A DNA stretch of 64,000 nt from Antrodiella citrinella (taxonomy: Eukaryota > Basidiomycota > Agaricomycetes > Polyporales > Steccherinaceae), in NCBI GenBank assembly GCA_004802725.1, contig SGPM01000011.1:1-64000 (forward strand), written 5' to 3'. Positions within the stretch are counted from its first letter, which is position 1, and each line of letters starts with the position of its first letter. Below, piece by piece: positions 33,516 through 44,182 of the stretch. Under the pieces are notes generated by a model. The model was not told the DNA's origin and ran no database searches. It saw nothing but the letters and a program-made list of their open reading frames with translations. Position numbers and translations under genes: made by a program.

Positions 33516-35009
33516 TCAGGTGACGGCATCGTACACACGTCTATGTATAATGTGTGAAGAAGAACATGTATATAGTTTGAATTTCGAGGTGCTTACCTTA
33601 CCGACGTAGTCAGGGTTCTCTGTCTCACCATCTTGCAGTTCGTCATGTTTAATACTCCGACGCCGTTGGCGAATGAGATCGGCCTGCTTGGAAACCTTCC
33701 TTGGACTGTCCACAACGTCCTCGGTTTCGGAGGCCTCTGGCTTACTAGCGTAAGAAAGTGTAAGAACAGGTGAGATGCGCTGAGACTTACCTTCCTCGTC
33801 GTCGCTGGTCTGCAATTGATCCATCTCCTGAGTCTGATCGGCCTGCTTGGAAACCTTCCTTGGACTGTCCCACAACGTCCTCGGTTTCGGAGGCCTCTGG
33901 CTTACTAGCGTAAGAAAGTGTAAGAACAGGTGAGATGCGCTGAGACTTACCTTCCTCGTCGTCGCTGGTCTGCAATTGATCCATCTCCTGTGTCTGATCG
34001 GCCTGCTTGGAAACCTTCCGTAGACTGTCCACAGCGTCCTCGGTTTCGGAGGCCTCTGGCGGAGCGACTGCGCTCCGACAGGGTAAGCAAGTGTAAGAAC
34101 AGGTGAGATTCGCTGAGACGTACCTTCCTCGTCGTCGGTGGTCTGCAAATGATCTATCTCCCGAGTCTCTTCATCCTCCTGGTCAGCCTCGACCGACGAG
34201 AGTCGGTTTGACGTTCCAACCGCGGGGCCCTGCCAGTGGTCTGCCTCTGGGCTGACCGCATCCAGCGCTGCTGATGGAAGCCGATGCGGGTCTTCAGCGC
34301 TGATCAGTCCAGATACTTCACATCGATCCTCATCTGAGTCGCTGAGAGATGGTGATTCCGTATCCTCAGGCTCATGAACTTCGGGGTCTTTCAAGGTACC
34401 TGCCGTCGCGACAACAGGGATCTCTGAGTCCTGGTGGAGGATTTTTGAGAGGCTGTTAGCGTCATCGGGTTGATTGTACAATATGATACTCACTAGGATT
34501 TGTTCATTCCCGATGCCGTGCCAGTGGGCTCGCAATGCCCACTCTCGCCGAATACGAAGGCGTACCCTGGCGAGTGTTTGCTCGTCATGGCTTACCATAC
34601 AACTCAATTTACTTTCCTCCTCTTGCATGGTAGAGAATGACGTCGGGGGTACAGCATATGTGAAACCCACCAATCTCCAAAAATCGGAGCTCAGGTAATC
34701 ATCGAGCGTCCGAGGCCAGTTCAATTCGTCCATTTTCTTGAGCATAGCATTAAATACTTCCTGGCAATCCTCTTGCGGTACATTTCGAGCCCTTGCGTCG
34801 GCCTACATAATCCGTAAGCCGATGTCTGTTGCATCATCTGCAGCTGATGAGATAGTCGCACGATGTGTACTTACCGCGTACTCCACTACATAATCACCCC
34901 ATTCTCCCGCTCTACCATCTGGCACGATGGTCATGGCCTCCAGCAATCTTACAAGCTTGGCTTTCGCGAGAAGCATATCAGACCACTGTGTGTTCATTTC
35001 AGGGGCCAT
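33516..35009 (-). CDS. acidic orphan with repeated exon-intron cassette
   Basis: Starts MAPEMNTQWSDMLLAKAKLV; exons 35009-34875, 34802-34494 and 34430-34124 are in clean phase. The N-terminal half is a compact helical region (WPRTLDDYLSSDFWRLVGFT, RVRLRIRREWALRAHWHGIG). A long acidic Ser/Glu-rich linker follows. The 3' part consists of three near-identical 159-160 bp units, each holding a coding piece (KPEASETEDVVDSPRKVSKQ, DQTQEMDQLQTSDDEE) and a 46-nt intron-like stretch. The unspliced minus frame stays open from 34745 to 33516, so both spliced and retained forms could be translated. With splicing, phases disagree between units except where the middle unit has one extra base. The 3' end is unresolved. 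Function unknown. Confidence 0.5.
33677..34155. repeat. 159-160 bp tandem repeat, three units
   Basis: Units start at 33677, 33836 and 33996, each opening with GATCGGCCTGCTTGGAAACC. The middle unit has one extra base (CTGTCCCACAAC against CTGTCCACAAC). The third has a 3' variant where GCTTACTAGCG is replaced by an unrelated GGCGGAGCGACTGCG-like piece. Confidence 0.95.
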
Positions 35010-35572
35010 CACAGCGTTGGAAGCAAGCTTAAGTGATGACTATGACTTCGAGTTGCAGGCAGGGAAGGATAGCAGGGATCAGAGAAGATCGAAGATCGAA
35101 GATCATCGATCTTAATGGGGAAATCAGTATTAGACGCCGCTGGCATGGGGGTCGCGACGTCGCGTCCTGTTCAACTCAAAAGGGCTCTCTTCTCATTTCC
35201 TGGTACTACGCACCACACCTATCTCAATCCGACCGTCTTCGTCGTCGCTTGCAAATACGATGACCTTGCGACAAACGCTCAATGCCACTATCTCAGCTGT
35301 TCTGGAGGAATCTTCGACATAAACATGTGGACAAGGCGTTGGCGCCCGACTGAATGCGCAGGCGTTGGTTGGGCGAGCTGGATTGTCCTTTGTCCTCACA
35401 TCTATCTTTTGCCCGCATGGAACGCGATCAAAGAACGGTTCAATGAGTTTTTCTTCTTCTTGAAGGTCTTTTACATCTTGGCAAATGGGGCCTTGTCTCT
35501 AGCTGAAACATACTTGAGCGAAGGTCAGGATGATTTCGAGGACCTCCCTCTGCACCCGAGCCCTTCTGCACG
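35010..35572. other. gap, no confident gene
   Basis: About 560 bases between divergent genes. Long open frames on both strands overlap, but neither has a supported splice structure. Confidence 0.35.
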
Positions 35573-36310
35573 ATGCCCAGTCAGAATATGTGAGTACTTA
35601 TTGCTGCTTGTTGATTTTGCTGCTTGATTCACCACATGTTCTCTCAGCTCTCGCTCTTTTGTCAAGTACCGTTCTGGTCGTGCCGAGATATATTTTGCCT
35701 CTAATGGTCGCGTGACTCCAAACCGATGCGACATCGTACTAATAGAGGTGGTTGGAGATTGTGAGTCACGGTGTCGTCCTTCAACGGTCCTACGATGTTA
35801 ATGTTCATATACAGTTGCTCTCCTCATCAGGGCAGCCTTCGATGGCGGCCAAGGTCGCCATAAGCGCCACGAGATGTTTATCGAGAATGATTGGTGTGTT
35901 TCCGTAGATAAGGTTGGTCAATGTTTGCCTCTAGCACTGCTTCTCTAACAACAATACAGATCGGCAACATAGTATACTGGGGGTCACGTCAATCTCTCAT
36001 GATAGATCGGTGCTACGTGACCTTCAAGTCCACCGAAGAACTTCTGAAATTCTCGTCTGCACTAGCTGCGATCCTCGAGCGCGTACAACATGATGAGAAT
36101 GTTGCTGCTGGCCGTATTGCTGATGCACGCAAGCTCCTCGGACAACCTTCGGAAGACCGCGTCTCCGCTGCAGTCCCAGCCACGCCGGAATCTGACGGGG
36201 CCACCACCGAGCATGACGAGTTCTTTACTACCTTGACTGTAATTCTCGTACTCTTTCTGTTGATGATGATCAGTACGCCGGTGGCATCTGATTTTGACCT
36301 TTGGTTCTAG
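35573..36310 (+). CDS. orphan membrane protein, family copy 2
   Basis: Exons 35573-35589, 35648-35760, 35815-35912 and 35960-36310 give 192 residues. The N-terminal domain reads KYRSGRAEIYFASNG, NRCDIVLIEVVGDF, LLIRAAFDGGQG, WCVSVDKIGNIVYWG, parallel to the copy at 17367-18100. A helical middle (ELLKFSSALAAILERVQHDE) is followed by a membrane segment (LTVILVLFLLMMISTPV) and the tail SDFDLWF. All three introns fall at the same places and phases as in copy 1. No known family. The start ATG yields a 17-nt first exon, as short as the 8-nt one in copy 1. Confidence 0.65.
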
Positions 36311-36429
36311 GCAGTACATGTAATCTGCAGGTTCGAATGCAATCATCGCTATCTCTCCCGCGCCGCCTCGATCGAGCCAGATCCCAGATTATCTTACCCC
36401 CTACGCGTTCAGATGTGATGACAGTTACC

Positions 36430-36597
36430 GACCGCGTTGTTATTCTCACCGAAAGTGTTGTAGTGCTCACGGAACGCGTTGTAACGCTCACGGAACGCGT
36501 TGTAACGCTACGCGAACGCGTTGTAACGCTCACGGAACGCGTTGTAACGCTCACGGAACGCGTTGTAACGCTACGCGAACGCGGTGTAACGCTGGCC
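36430..36597. repeat. 21-bp minisatellite, eight units, 63-bp higher order
   Basis: Eight units of the form GAACGCGTTGTAACGCTCACG. Every third unit ends ACGC instead of CACG, so 36451-36513 and 36514-36576 form two 63-bp super-units. Five units contain ACGCGT. The plus frame would read (VVTLTER)n, but the array lies downstream of a stop codon. Confidence 0.95.
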
Positions 36598-37436
36598 ACA
36601 CTTGTGGTGACGAGTTTTGTTTGGGGACTCTCTTTGAACGCGTCGAAATACGTTTGTGGACTGGTGGTCACGCTCAGGTCGCTCGACTGACATGATACAT
36701 CACACCTTGACGCTCGGCAAACAGTTCAAGTCCAGACCGCAGGCGGGGCGGGGAGGGGCGGGACGGTCAATTACGGGCCACGTGCGCCGCGAAGGTCGCT
36801 TTGAAAAATCTCGTCGGCTTTGACGGAGTACTGGCCTATTACGGGGTGTGATTGTTTTCCCAGTGACAAGATATATCAGGACGTGAATGGATACCTTTTG
36901 CATTTCACATAATGGGTGTAATGGTTTAAGTAGTACATGGCGCCACAGTTGGTGAAATCTTTCACTATCACATGGATTTGTCATGGCGCACACGCAAACG
37001 GAGAACCAACGCTCCGCGACCAACTACTACCGTCCGGCGCCCGCCAGGGCAGCAGCAGCCGTATACGGGGACGTCGCCTGTGGTTCAGGCGGCGCGACCG
37101 CCCAGCTCGCATGGGAGCGCGACGACGGGGGCGATGCATGAGTATATGTTCAGGCCGAATGGGTCGCAGCAGCAGGGGGCGGCTGCGCCGAGGAGGCCGA
37201 ATGGGATTTGACATCGCATTTGAACGTGCTCGTCCTGTGGTTTGTGGGTGACACATTATACGTACTATATTTCTTGCTGTTGTTGTTGTTCGGTTGTTGT
37301 CGGACGGGACGCTGTTTTTTTTGATGTTTGCGTTGTTTGCATTCAACATGTTATCCTACACCCTTCCTGTCGCACTTGTTTCATAGGTATTCTTGCCCCT
37401 CCCATTCATTGACAGATAATCACACCCAACCCATCC

Positions 37437-37700
37437 TTGTCTATAAAAACACCCCCGCCTGTTTGTTTCCTTAGCTAGCCCCGTCGTGTCGTGTACTTAG
37501 TCTGTCTCTCCTCGTCTCTTGCCTTTGGATCATCCTCATTCTCCTTGCGCTCTTCCTAACCAGTCAGACTTATTGGTCACCTATCCCCCCTTTGTGCAAT
37601 AGTGTCTTCTACTTTGTTTGCACTTAGTTCTAGTCTTTATTCGTGTTTGAGTCCGTAGTTGTTAGATACATTGTAAAGTACTACCTACTTCTGTCTATGC
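37437..37700 (+). promoter_or_regulatory. promoter-like block without a downstream gene
   Basis: A TATA-box-like CTATAAAAAC at about 37441 is followed by a long CT-rich leader-like stretch, a typical arrangement for a strongly expressed fungal gene or a retroelement LTR. No plus-strand coding sequence follows before the convergent LysM gene. Confidence 0.3.
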
Positions 37701-37840
37701 ATTCTCCGGAACTCCGCACGAGGTGTATGATTTACATGGCTCATGAAAAGTCCATCCATCCACGTCCGAATATTCAATACACTACCGCTACATAGTATTC
37801 CGACATAATGTAATCCTTCCCTAGCTGAACATGCACACTC

Positions 37841-39087
37841 TCAGTCGGCCGTAGTCCCTGGCGTCCACCGCATCCACACCGGCACGTTCCACCCAAACAC
37901 CTTCTGCGCATCCACCCTCTTTCCCCTCCCACTACCACTGCTTGGACTCGCAAGTGGGAAGCGAGGTATCGAGACCCCCCTCCCCCCACTCCGCTCCCTC
38001 GCTTCCCACTCATCATCGTCCATGTACCGATCGACTGCTCGGTCTTCCAGGGTGCTGCTAGGTCCAGAGTCCGAATTATGTTTCCCCGTGCTGGTGACTC
38101 TCTCTTTCTCCTTAGCTTCATACCCCTCAGGTGAGGTATGGGGATCCTCGGCGAGCGCGACATACGCCCTCGCGACGTCCCAGTCCTCCTCCTTCGTCAC
38201 GCTCCGAAACCGGCTCTGTGCGGCTTCCGTTCGCCTCCTCGCCTCCCTCTCCTCGTTCTCCCTCGGTGAAGAAGAGGAGGAGGAGAACCCGGGGGAGGGA
38301 GGGAGCGTGAGGAAAGCGCGGGTGTGTAGGAGGTGTGGTGTAGACCGGAGGGTGCTGAGTGGGAGGTTGTTGAGGCGGCAGATGAGGTGTGGCTAGTGAG
38401 GTGTAAGTAGCGGTGGGAGTTTGGTTGGGAATGAGGAGCGGGTGGGGGACGTACGTCTAGTTTGAACCGCAGCGAGATACTGTGCAGGGTATCATTTGGT
38501 TCGATGTAGTATTTCGACGGAACGGCACGAGGGTTCGTAGCGGTAACGTCCTGCGTCGGAGGCGCATCTGGCTCCTCTGGGTCTCGACTAGGATGTTTCT
38601 GCGAACTCGAGGCGGAGCTCGTTGTATGCCGGTCCTTTATTGTGACAGACTGGGTCGGCACAAATGTGCTAGACTGTGCATTCGAGACACCCTGGCCTCT
38701 CAGGTCTTCCCCTGCTTCATCTTCATCGCTACCCTCGTCTTCATCTTCATCGCCACCCTCGTCTTCATCTTCATCATCACCAATAGCATACACATCTGCA
38801 TCCCGCACACCCCCATCCACATTCTCCTCCTCCCTCCTCGTGCTCCCCACCCCGTCTTCAAGATCCCTCCGACGACTGCGCTGTACGACGTCCTTCCCTC
38901 CCAGACACCTCAAGCACGGGTTATATCTCGCCAGACGTGGGTTCGCTCGTATACAGGCAGGACATATCGGACGACCGCAGCACGGGGTGAGGAAGGTGTC
39001 CTGCGTTGGTCGAGGGGGGAGAGATGAGGAACATGCGAGGCATAGGCTGACGGTATGTGTCGTTGCTGTTGGCGGTATCGTAGACAT
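37841..39087 (-). CDS. zinc-finger plus LysM-domain protein
   Basis: Two exons (39087-38455 and 38392-37841) with a 62-nt intron give 394 residues. Residues about 17-62 form a zinc-binding cluster (CLACSSSLPP, CCGRPICPACI, NPCLRCL). A strongly acidic Asp/Glu run follows (about 95-125). A LysM domain begins about residue 192 (YYIEPNDTLHSISLRFKLD) and continues across the intron (LICRLNNLPLSTLR, HTRAFLTLP). The C-terminal half is charged and disordered, ending VFGWNVPVWMRWTP. There is no signal peptide, so this is not a secreted chitin-binding effector; it belongs with intracellular LysM proteins of unclear role. The intron interrupts the LysM domain. Confidence 0.75.
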
Positions 39088-39234
39088 GGCAGGGATGTGA
39101 GGTGGTTTGGATCAGGATGGTTGTAAGTTTCGTAGAAGTAGTAAATAAATAAGGAGGATCTCCGTCGATCCTCTCGAACGGGCGTCTTGAATAAACAATC
39201 CACTACAAAGTCCCATCATGGTTTTGTTTTACAC

Positions 39235-41282
39235 CAATGTCATTCATTGTCACCATCTACTCTCTTCGCTTGCAAGGAATTATATCCGTTGCTGTCGACG
39301 AACCCAACATTAACGCATCCGGCTTGATATCTCTCTTCTATGAAGTAGCGGGCCCGCATATGGTTCAGCATTTTAGGGTCGGCGATGGGCACTGGTTGGG
39401 TTGGACCGGTGCATCAGGTTTCGCCTCATAAGTGAGACCACAAGCCTGAACTCACGCTTTTACCCTACCAGCTCAAGGACGTACCTCTCCGCGTAACAGC
39501 CGGTGCGAATTTGGTCCAATTCGCGTCGGATTACCTCGAGTGACACAGAGATGCTTTCGTCTGCAAGATATCTCCGCTTGCTACTGTCTCGGCCTACGCA
39601 CCCCCTGCCGATGACCCTGCCTTCAGCATGATGATTCGTTTTGTCGTGCTCTTTGGCGAAGGTTCGTCATCCCTGCAGTCCACCGATACCTGCTAAGTTT
39701 ACCCCGTTCTAAAACCTCTCTGTCTCGGACGGCTTCATGAAAAGTACGTCACAAACTCAGGCTCTGGAAATGGCTCTCGTAACTCAAAGCGATAACTGTA
39801 GGGCAAAATGCATATATTGGAGCTATCCCCGCCAGCCCCTCCCTGTCGATACTCGCGAATGACCCCCAACAAATCAGAGGTCAACACGAAGGCGAGGCTC
39901 CTATCTTTGACGGGCGCGACGCCCTTCTGGGTCCGCCTATCACCATCTACGAGCCCATTTTCGCCGTCTTGAAGTACCAGTTGGCTCACTTGAGTGACGA
40001 ACTCTCTGTGTCTCCTCAAATGCACGCGCAGGTCTCTCGGCTCTGTCACGTTGCGAACACATTCTATCTCGGTCACGGTAAAGACTCTCGGATGACGGCT
40101 ACGCAGCCTAACCTGGAGAACCTACTTGGGGGTCGGCCTCTTCTTCAGAAAGTATACGATATACATGATTTCCTGGCGAAAAGCTCTAATATACTTGATA
40201 TCGATTTATTCGGAATCCTTTTTCACTGCGGAACGTACAAGAACGAGTTTGGGCCCGAGGGGAATCCGATAGAGGAAGTCAAACGCGCCTATGCGCTGCA
40301 TGTCTCGTATCGGAGAGTACGCTTGTTCAATACTCACTCTCCGTGTCACACTGATCGTGCATACAGTATGCGCCCCTGCGCAACGTATCGAGATGCCCAA
40401 GCATTCTAATAGCCGTCACTGGGTCTTACATTCAGCGCGTTTCTCCTCCAGGCGATCGTCGTCGAGCCATTGACCGATCCGATATTACTCGGTTGTACCG
40501 CGAGCGAAGAGCGCTTCGACTGCTGCTAGTGTGATTCATACGGCGTTGGAGAGTCTAAAGGAGATGTACAGCTCATTAGAACTCAACTCGATAGTTGTCG
40601 ATCCCCGATGTGCGTTCCCGTCACCTACATTGGTAGACGAACTTGAGCACGGCGGGCAGCTTTCAAATTTGCAAATTACCAATCACTTGTTCAAAAGTGG
40701 GACGAAATTGCCAATGGTCGGCGTACGATATGCACAACTTCCAAGGATCATTTTTCTTTCCCATCTTCAAAGGACTTTACTACGGACGAGACGTTGTCAT
40801 CAAATTCTGCGAACGGTGTGGGTCCCAAGCACACCACCTTCTTGCCTAACAGGATCCGCCGCTCGCACTTCGAGGCCCCTTTATTGGGAGACTACGTTAT
40901 GGTCGTGATGGACCACGTTGATGCTCCGACCGTATGAGAGGAATACAATGACCGACCGGTTTCACCGTCGGTTGCTTCAGACTTTGAGCGGGCGATGCAT
41001 GTCCTGCATTCGCAGGGCGTATGCCAGTGGCGACTTGAGACGATCGAACGTCTTGGTCCAGAGGGGCCACTTAAAGAGAAAGCGGGGCTCGAGTGCAGAC
41101 ACGGAGGTTGGATCGGGAAGCGTTGCTAATTCGAACGAGGATCATGCGGTGTTGATTGACTTCAACTGGGCTGGTGTTGCGGGTAACGTACCCATTCGCC
41201 ATGAACCTTCATGGTATTTGGTGGGCACCGAACGTCCTTCCCGGTGGTCCCATCCTGAAGGAGCACGATGAGTTCATGTTGA
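39235..41282 (+). pseudogene. Crinkler-like kinase relic
   Basis: A decayed plus-strand gene. A Crinkler-like head is visible near 39240-39430 (SVAVDEPNINASGLISLFYE) and 39470-39540 (LKDVPLRVTAGANLVQFASD). A middle part with PIFDGRDALLGPP and YKNEFGPEGNPIEE follows at 39830-40320; its pattern recalls the nuclease-like region of such proteins, though the usual acidic residue before Lys is absent. The end carries kinase-like remains (DYVMVVMDHVDAP, VLIDFNWAGVAGNV, LKEHDEFML). Several frame changes (about 40850, 40935 and 41190) and stops break it, so it is not functional as read. Family naming is by resemblance only. Confidence 0.5.
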
Positions 41283-41709
41283 ATATTTTGTAGTTTTGAA
41301 CGGCTATATTCTTCAATCCCGAATGCCTCCGCACTGAGTTGATAAATATGACGACGATGTTCAAGTTGTGTAGTCCCTGATCGATGCCTGATCTGCGATC
41401 GAAATCGAATCAAAATTCGAAGCTTGAGGCTTGAAGGCTGCTCTACATTGGCTCTACATGGGTAAAAGTCGCGTCTCTCTAACTTGATCCCGAGTCTTGG
41501 TACTCTAGCACTACTGTACTATATCCCATCGTATCTTCGTAACCACCAGAAGTTCGGATCCCCAGCCAAAATTCAAGCGCTGATCGAGAATCCTGGCTCC
41601 TCATTGGCTTAGGAGCCCATTTTACCAACTTGTGGTGGTTCCGAAGATACCGTGAGATATAGTATCGTCCGCGTTGTCACTCAGAAACAAGCGGCTGTGG
41701 CGATCTGAT
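41283..41709. other. gap, no gene seen
   Basis: About 425 bases between the kinase relic and the hydrolase fragment. No repeat detected. Confidence 0.4.
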
Positions 41710-42440
41710 CTACTTTGCACCTGCCAAGAGCCACTTGAGACCATCCCTCCAGTCCTGCTCAAACTTCTTGGCAGCCGTAAGGTGCGTAAACACATAGTGG
41801 AATCCGTGCGAGACACCAGGNTACCTATACTAGAATATTAGCTTCAGCACTACGAGTTCAGAGGGACACAACACGCACACATGAAGCTTCGTCTGGACGC
41901 CTGCCTCTTTCAAAACTTTCTCATAAAGCAGCCCTTCGTCCCTCAAAAAATCCAATCCAGATACTTGCACAAGAGCGGGAGCAAGGTTGGCGTGAGAGGG
42001 GAATAATAGGGGAGAAGCTGTCGGGTCTGTCGGCTCGTTCTTGAGATAGAGTCCTATTTTAAAAAGTTATAAGACATTGCAGGAGAACATACGAACGCCA
42101 TGTACTTACGGTACATGTCCTGGACGAACTCGCTCGTCAGAGCCGCCAAGTGGGCATTTTCAGTCATGTAGACTGAACGAAGTTCGCCTTTGTAACTGCG
42201 AACGAAAAGCTATCAGTAGAGTCCAAAGTGGGATGACTGCACATACTTCTCAGGGACCGCACGAGGGTCTACCACGCAAGGTATATGAAGGATCTGGCCG
42301 GTCACTTGTCTACCTTGGAAGAAGGGATCGTCACGAGCCATGTGCGAGAGGATGGCAGCAAGAGAGCCTCCTGCCGATTCACCGGCGACGATGAGTCCCT
42401 TGGAGATGTCGGCCGAGAAAGAGGCCGCGTTCGTCACCGT
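41710..42440 (-). pseudogene. alpha/beta hydrolase copy lacking exons 1-3
   Basis: Exons 42440-42247, 42195-42110, 42053-41879 and 41824-41710 match exons 4-7 of the intact neighbour in order; three have identical length (194, 175 and 115 nt). The nucleophile motif GESAGG, the Asp (GLDFLRDE) and the His (GVSHGF) are present. The N-terminal half, including the HGGG oxyanion motif, is absent between 42441 and 42556. One ambiguous base (41821) falls in a Tyr codon. It is best read as a truncated tandem duplicate; a short transcript is possible but would lack the oxyanion hole. Confidence 0.75.
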
Positions 42441-42556
42441 CTGTTCCACTGAGTTTGAGGTTTGTCTAAAATATTCGATTCTTATCAACCTGTGCGATGT
42501 ACTATATACTACTGCAAGTCCGATTCCACGCCTATGGTGTATGGCTGGCAGTGTAC

Positions 42557-43924
42557 TCATGGTGCGCCTGCCAATATCCACTTGAGACCGTTCTTCCAGT
42601 CTTCAGTGAATGTTTTTGAGGCCTTCAAGTGCGGAAATACACTGTAGAATGCATGCGGGAAACCAGGGTACCTGAATTAGATAATCTACTCAACAATGCG
42701 TTCAGCGGACAAAATATATTGTAAACACGTACACATGCAGTTTGGTCTTGACACCAGCCTTTTTCAGCATTTTCTCATATAGCAGTCCTTCATCTCTTAA
42801 CAGATCCCGGCCGGCAATCTGGATAAGAGCAGGAGGAAGGTCTGCGTGAGAGGGAAACAGCAGAGGAGAAGCAGTTGGATCAGAGGGTGAGTTCTTCAGG
42901 TGAAGTTCTAGTTCGTCGCATTTCAGGACTGCAACTTGAAGAGTATAAATAAGTCGTTAAACTCACCATACATATCATAGACGAAATCATGTCTCATGCC
43001 AACCAACTTGTTGTCTTCTATGTAGTCGTCCATAGACCGAAGTTCGGCTTTGTATCTGAACGACGCCGTGAGTGCTCGGACACGAAATCTTGACTCAGGC
43101 TCGGAAGGATGGAGCACACTTACTGTTCAGGCACCGCACGCGGATCTACGGTGTTCGGAATATGAAGAACCTGACCAGTCAATCGTTTGCTTTGGAAGAA
43201 CGGATCATCCCGGGCTAAGTGCGAGAGTGTGGCAGTAAGGGAGCCTCCGGCCGATTCACCGCCAACGATGAATCCCTTGGATATGTCACCAGAGAAAGAG
43301 GTTGCGTTGTCTGCCGTCTGTAGAGCGTGAGCAGTTCATCTGTCGTAAGAAGGACCAACTACACCTACCCATTTCAACCCTTCGAAGCAATCATTTACGC
43401 CAATGGGATGCGGGTTCTCGGGCGCGAGCCTGTATTCCACCATAGCAACAGCAATTTGAATATTGACCGCGATTGAGGCCAGCGCGAGTTCCTCCATTTC
43501 GATGGTGCCCATAACAAAACCTGAAGACACTTGAGGTACATGCTCGTTCAATTAAAGAGCGACTTACCACCGCCGTGTATCCAGTATAGAACGGGGAATG
43601 TGCTGCCTTCCGATGCAACTGGGGTGATCGTATGTACACGGATACTCGTCAACCCGTCAGCAAGAGGCACAGAGTGATCCACTGCCTTCCACGTCGAGGC
43701 TAACACGGCTGAACAGTGAGATGAGTAGGCGTGGATATGCATGGAGACGTACGAGCTGGTGCGTATTCCCTTTGCTGCTCCAGCATCATGGGAACAACAG
43801 TGTCGTTCCACACCTTCCTTACTGCTTGGAGATCGCGCGGGAAATTGCTCGGGGGTAAATGAGAGACCAGAGCGGCATACTCTGGGTCCAACACAGCGTA
43901 ATGAGCATAAGGAGAATCAGACAT
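42557..43924 (-). CDS. alpha/beta hydrolase fold-3 (HSL-type esterase)
   Basis: Seven exons (43924-43753, 43708-43568, 43520-43369, 43317-43124, 43055-42967, 42907-42733, 42671-42557) give 345 residues, all phases agreeing. Oxyanion motif HGGG at 102-105, nucleophile Ser177 in GESAGG, and a probable triad Asp284 (GRDLLRDE) and His314 (GFPHAF). This is the hormone-sensitive-lipase family of carboxylesterases, which hydrolyse short acyl or aryl esters. There is no signal peptide, so it is probably cytosolic. A truncated copy lies immediately downstream on the same strand. The start MSDSPYAHYAVLDPEYAALV is the only good N terminus. Confidence 0.85.
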
Positions 43925-44182
43925 CGTGTCGATTGAAGAAGGCTCGGCGATGTGCTGCTGTTGTTTTCGAAGGAGGGGTGTCTATATAGTCTGGAAAACA
44001 CAGGGGTGGTCTCTGCAGTCTCCGTAACATCTATTTACACTGACAAATCATATGCGGTACATCTCTCATCGAGGGGCCTCCAGTGTAACAGCCGACGACA
44101 TAGTAGTCTCCTTGCCGTGTGCTGTGCCGGTTGACCAGGACCCCATGTACCAGTAGCCGATTTGGAATAGATGATCGATTAT

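Larger units (their letters stand above)
36311..37840. other. long intergenic stretch with minisatellite
   Basis: About 1.5 kb. It holds the 21-bp minisatellite (listed), a Pro/Gln-rich open frame near 36972-37211 whose 5' context is unclear, and a promoter-like block near 37440. No confident gene. Confidence 0.4.

Noticed and set aside
36430..36597. CRISPR array
   Set aside because: Units are directly adjacent without unique spacers, and the genome is eukaryotic.
36301..36690. 130-residue frame with (VVTLTER)n heptads
   Set aside because: It starts at the stop region of the upstream gene without its own signal; the heptads follow from the 21-bp DNA repeat, and the opposite strand is open too.
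37349..37671. Solo LTR bounded by TGTTA and TACA
   Set aside because: The ends are not inverted repeats of each other and no 5-bp flanking duplication was found.
38482..39100. Two plus-strand frames of 150-180 residues
   Set aside because: They mirror the Asp/Glu run and zinc cluster of the LysM gene on the minus strand.
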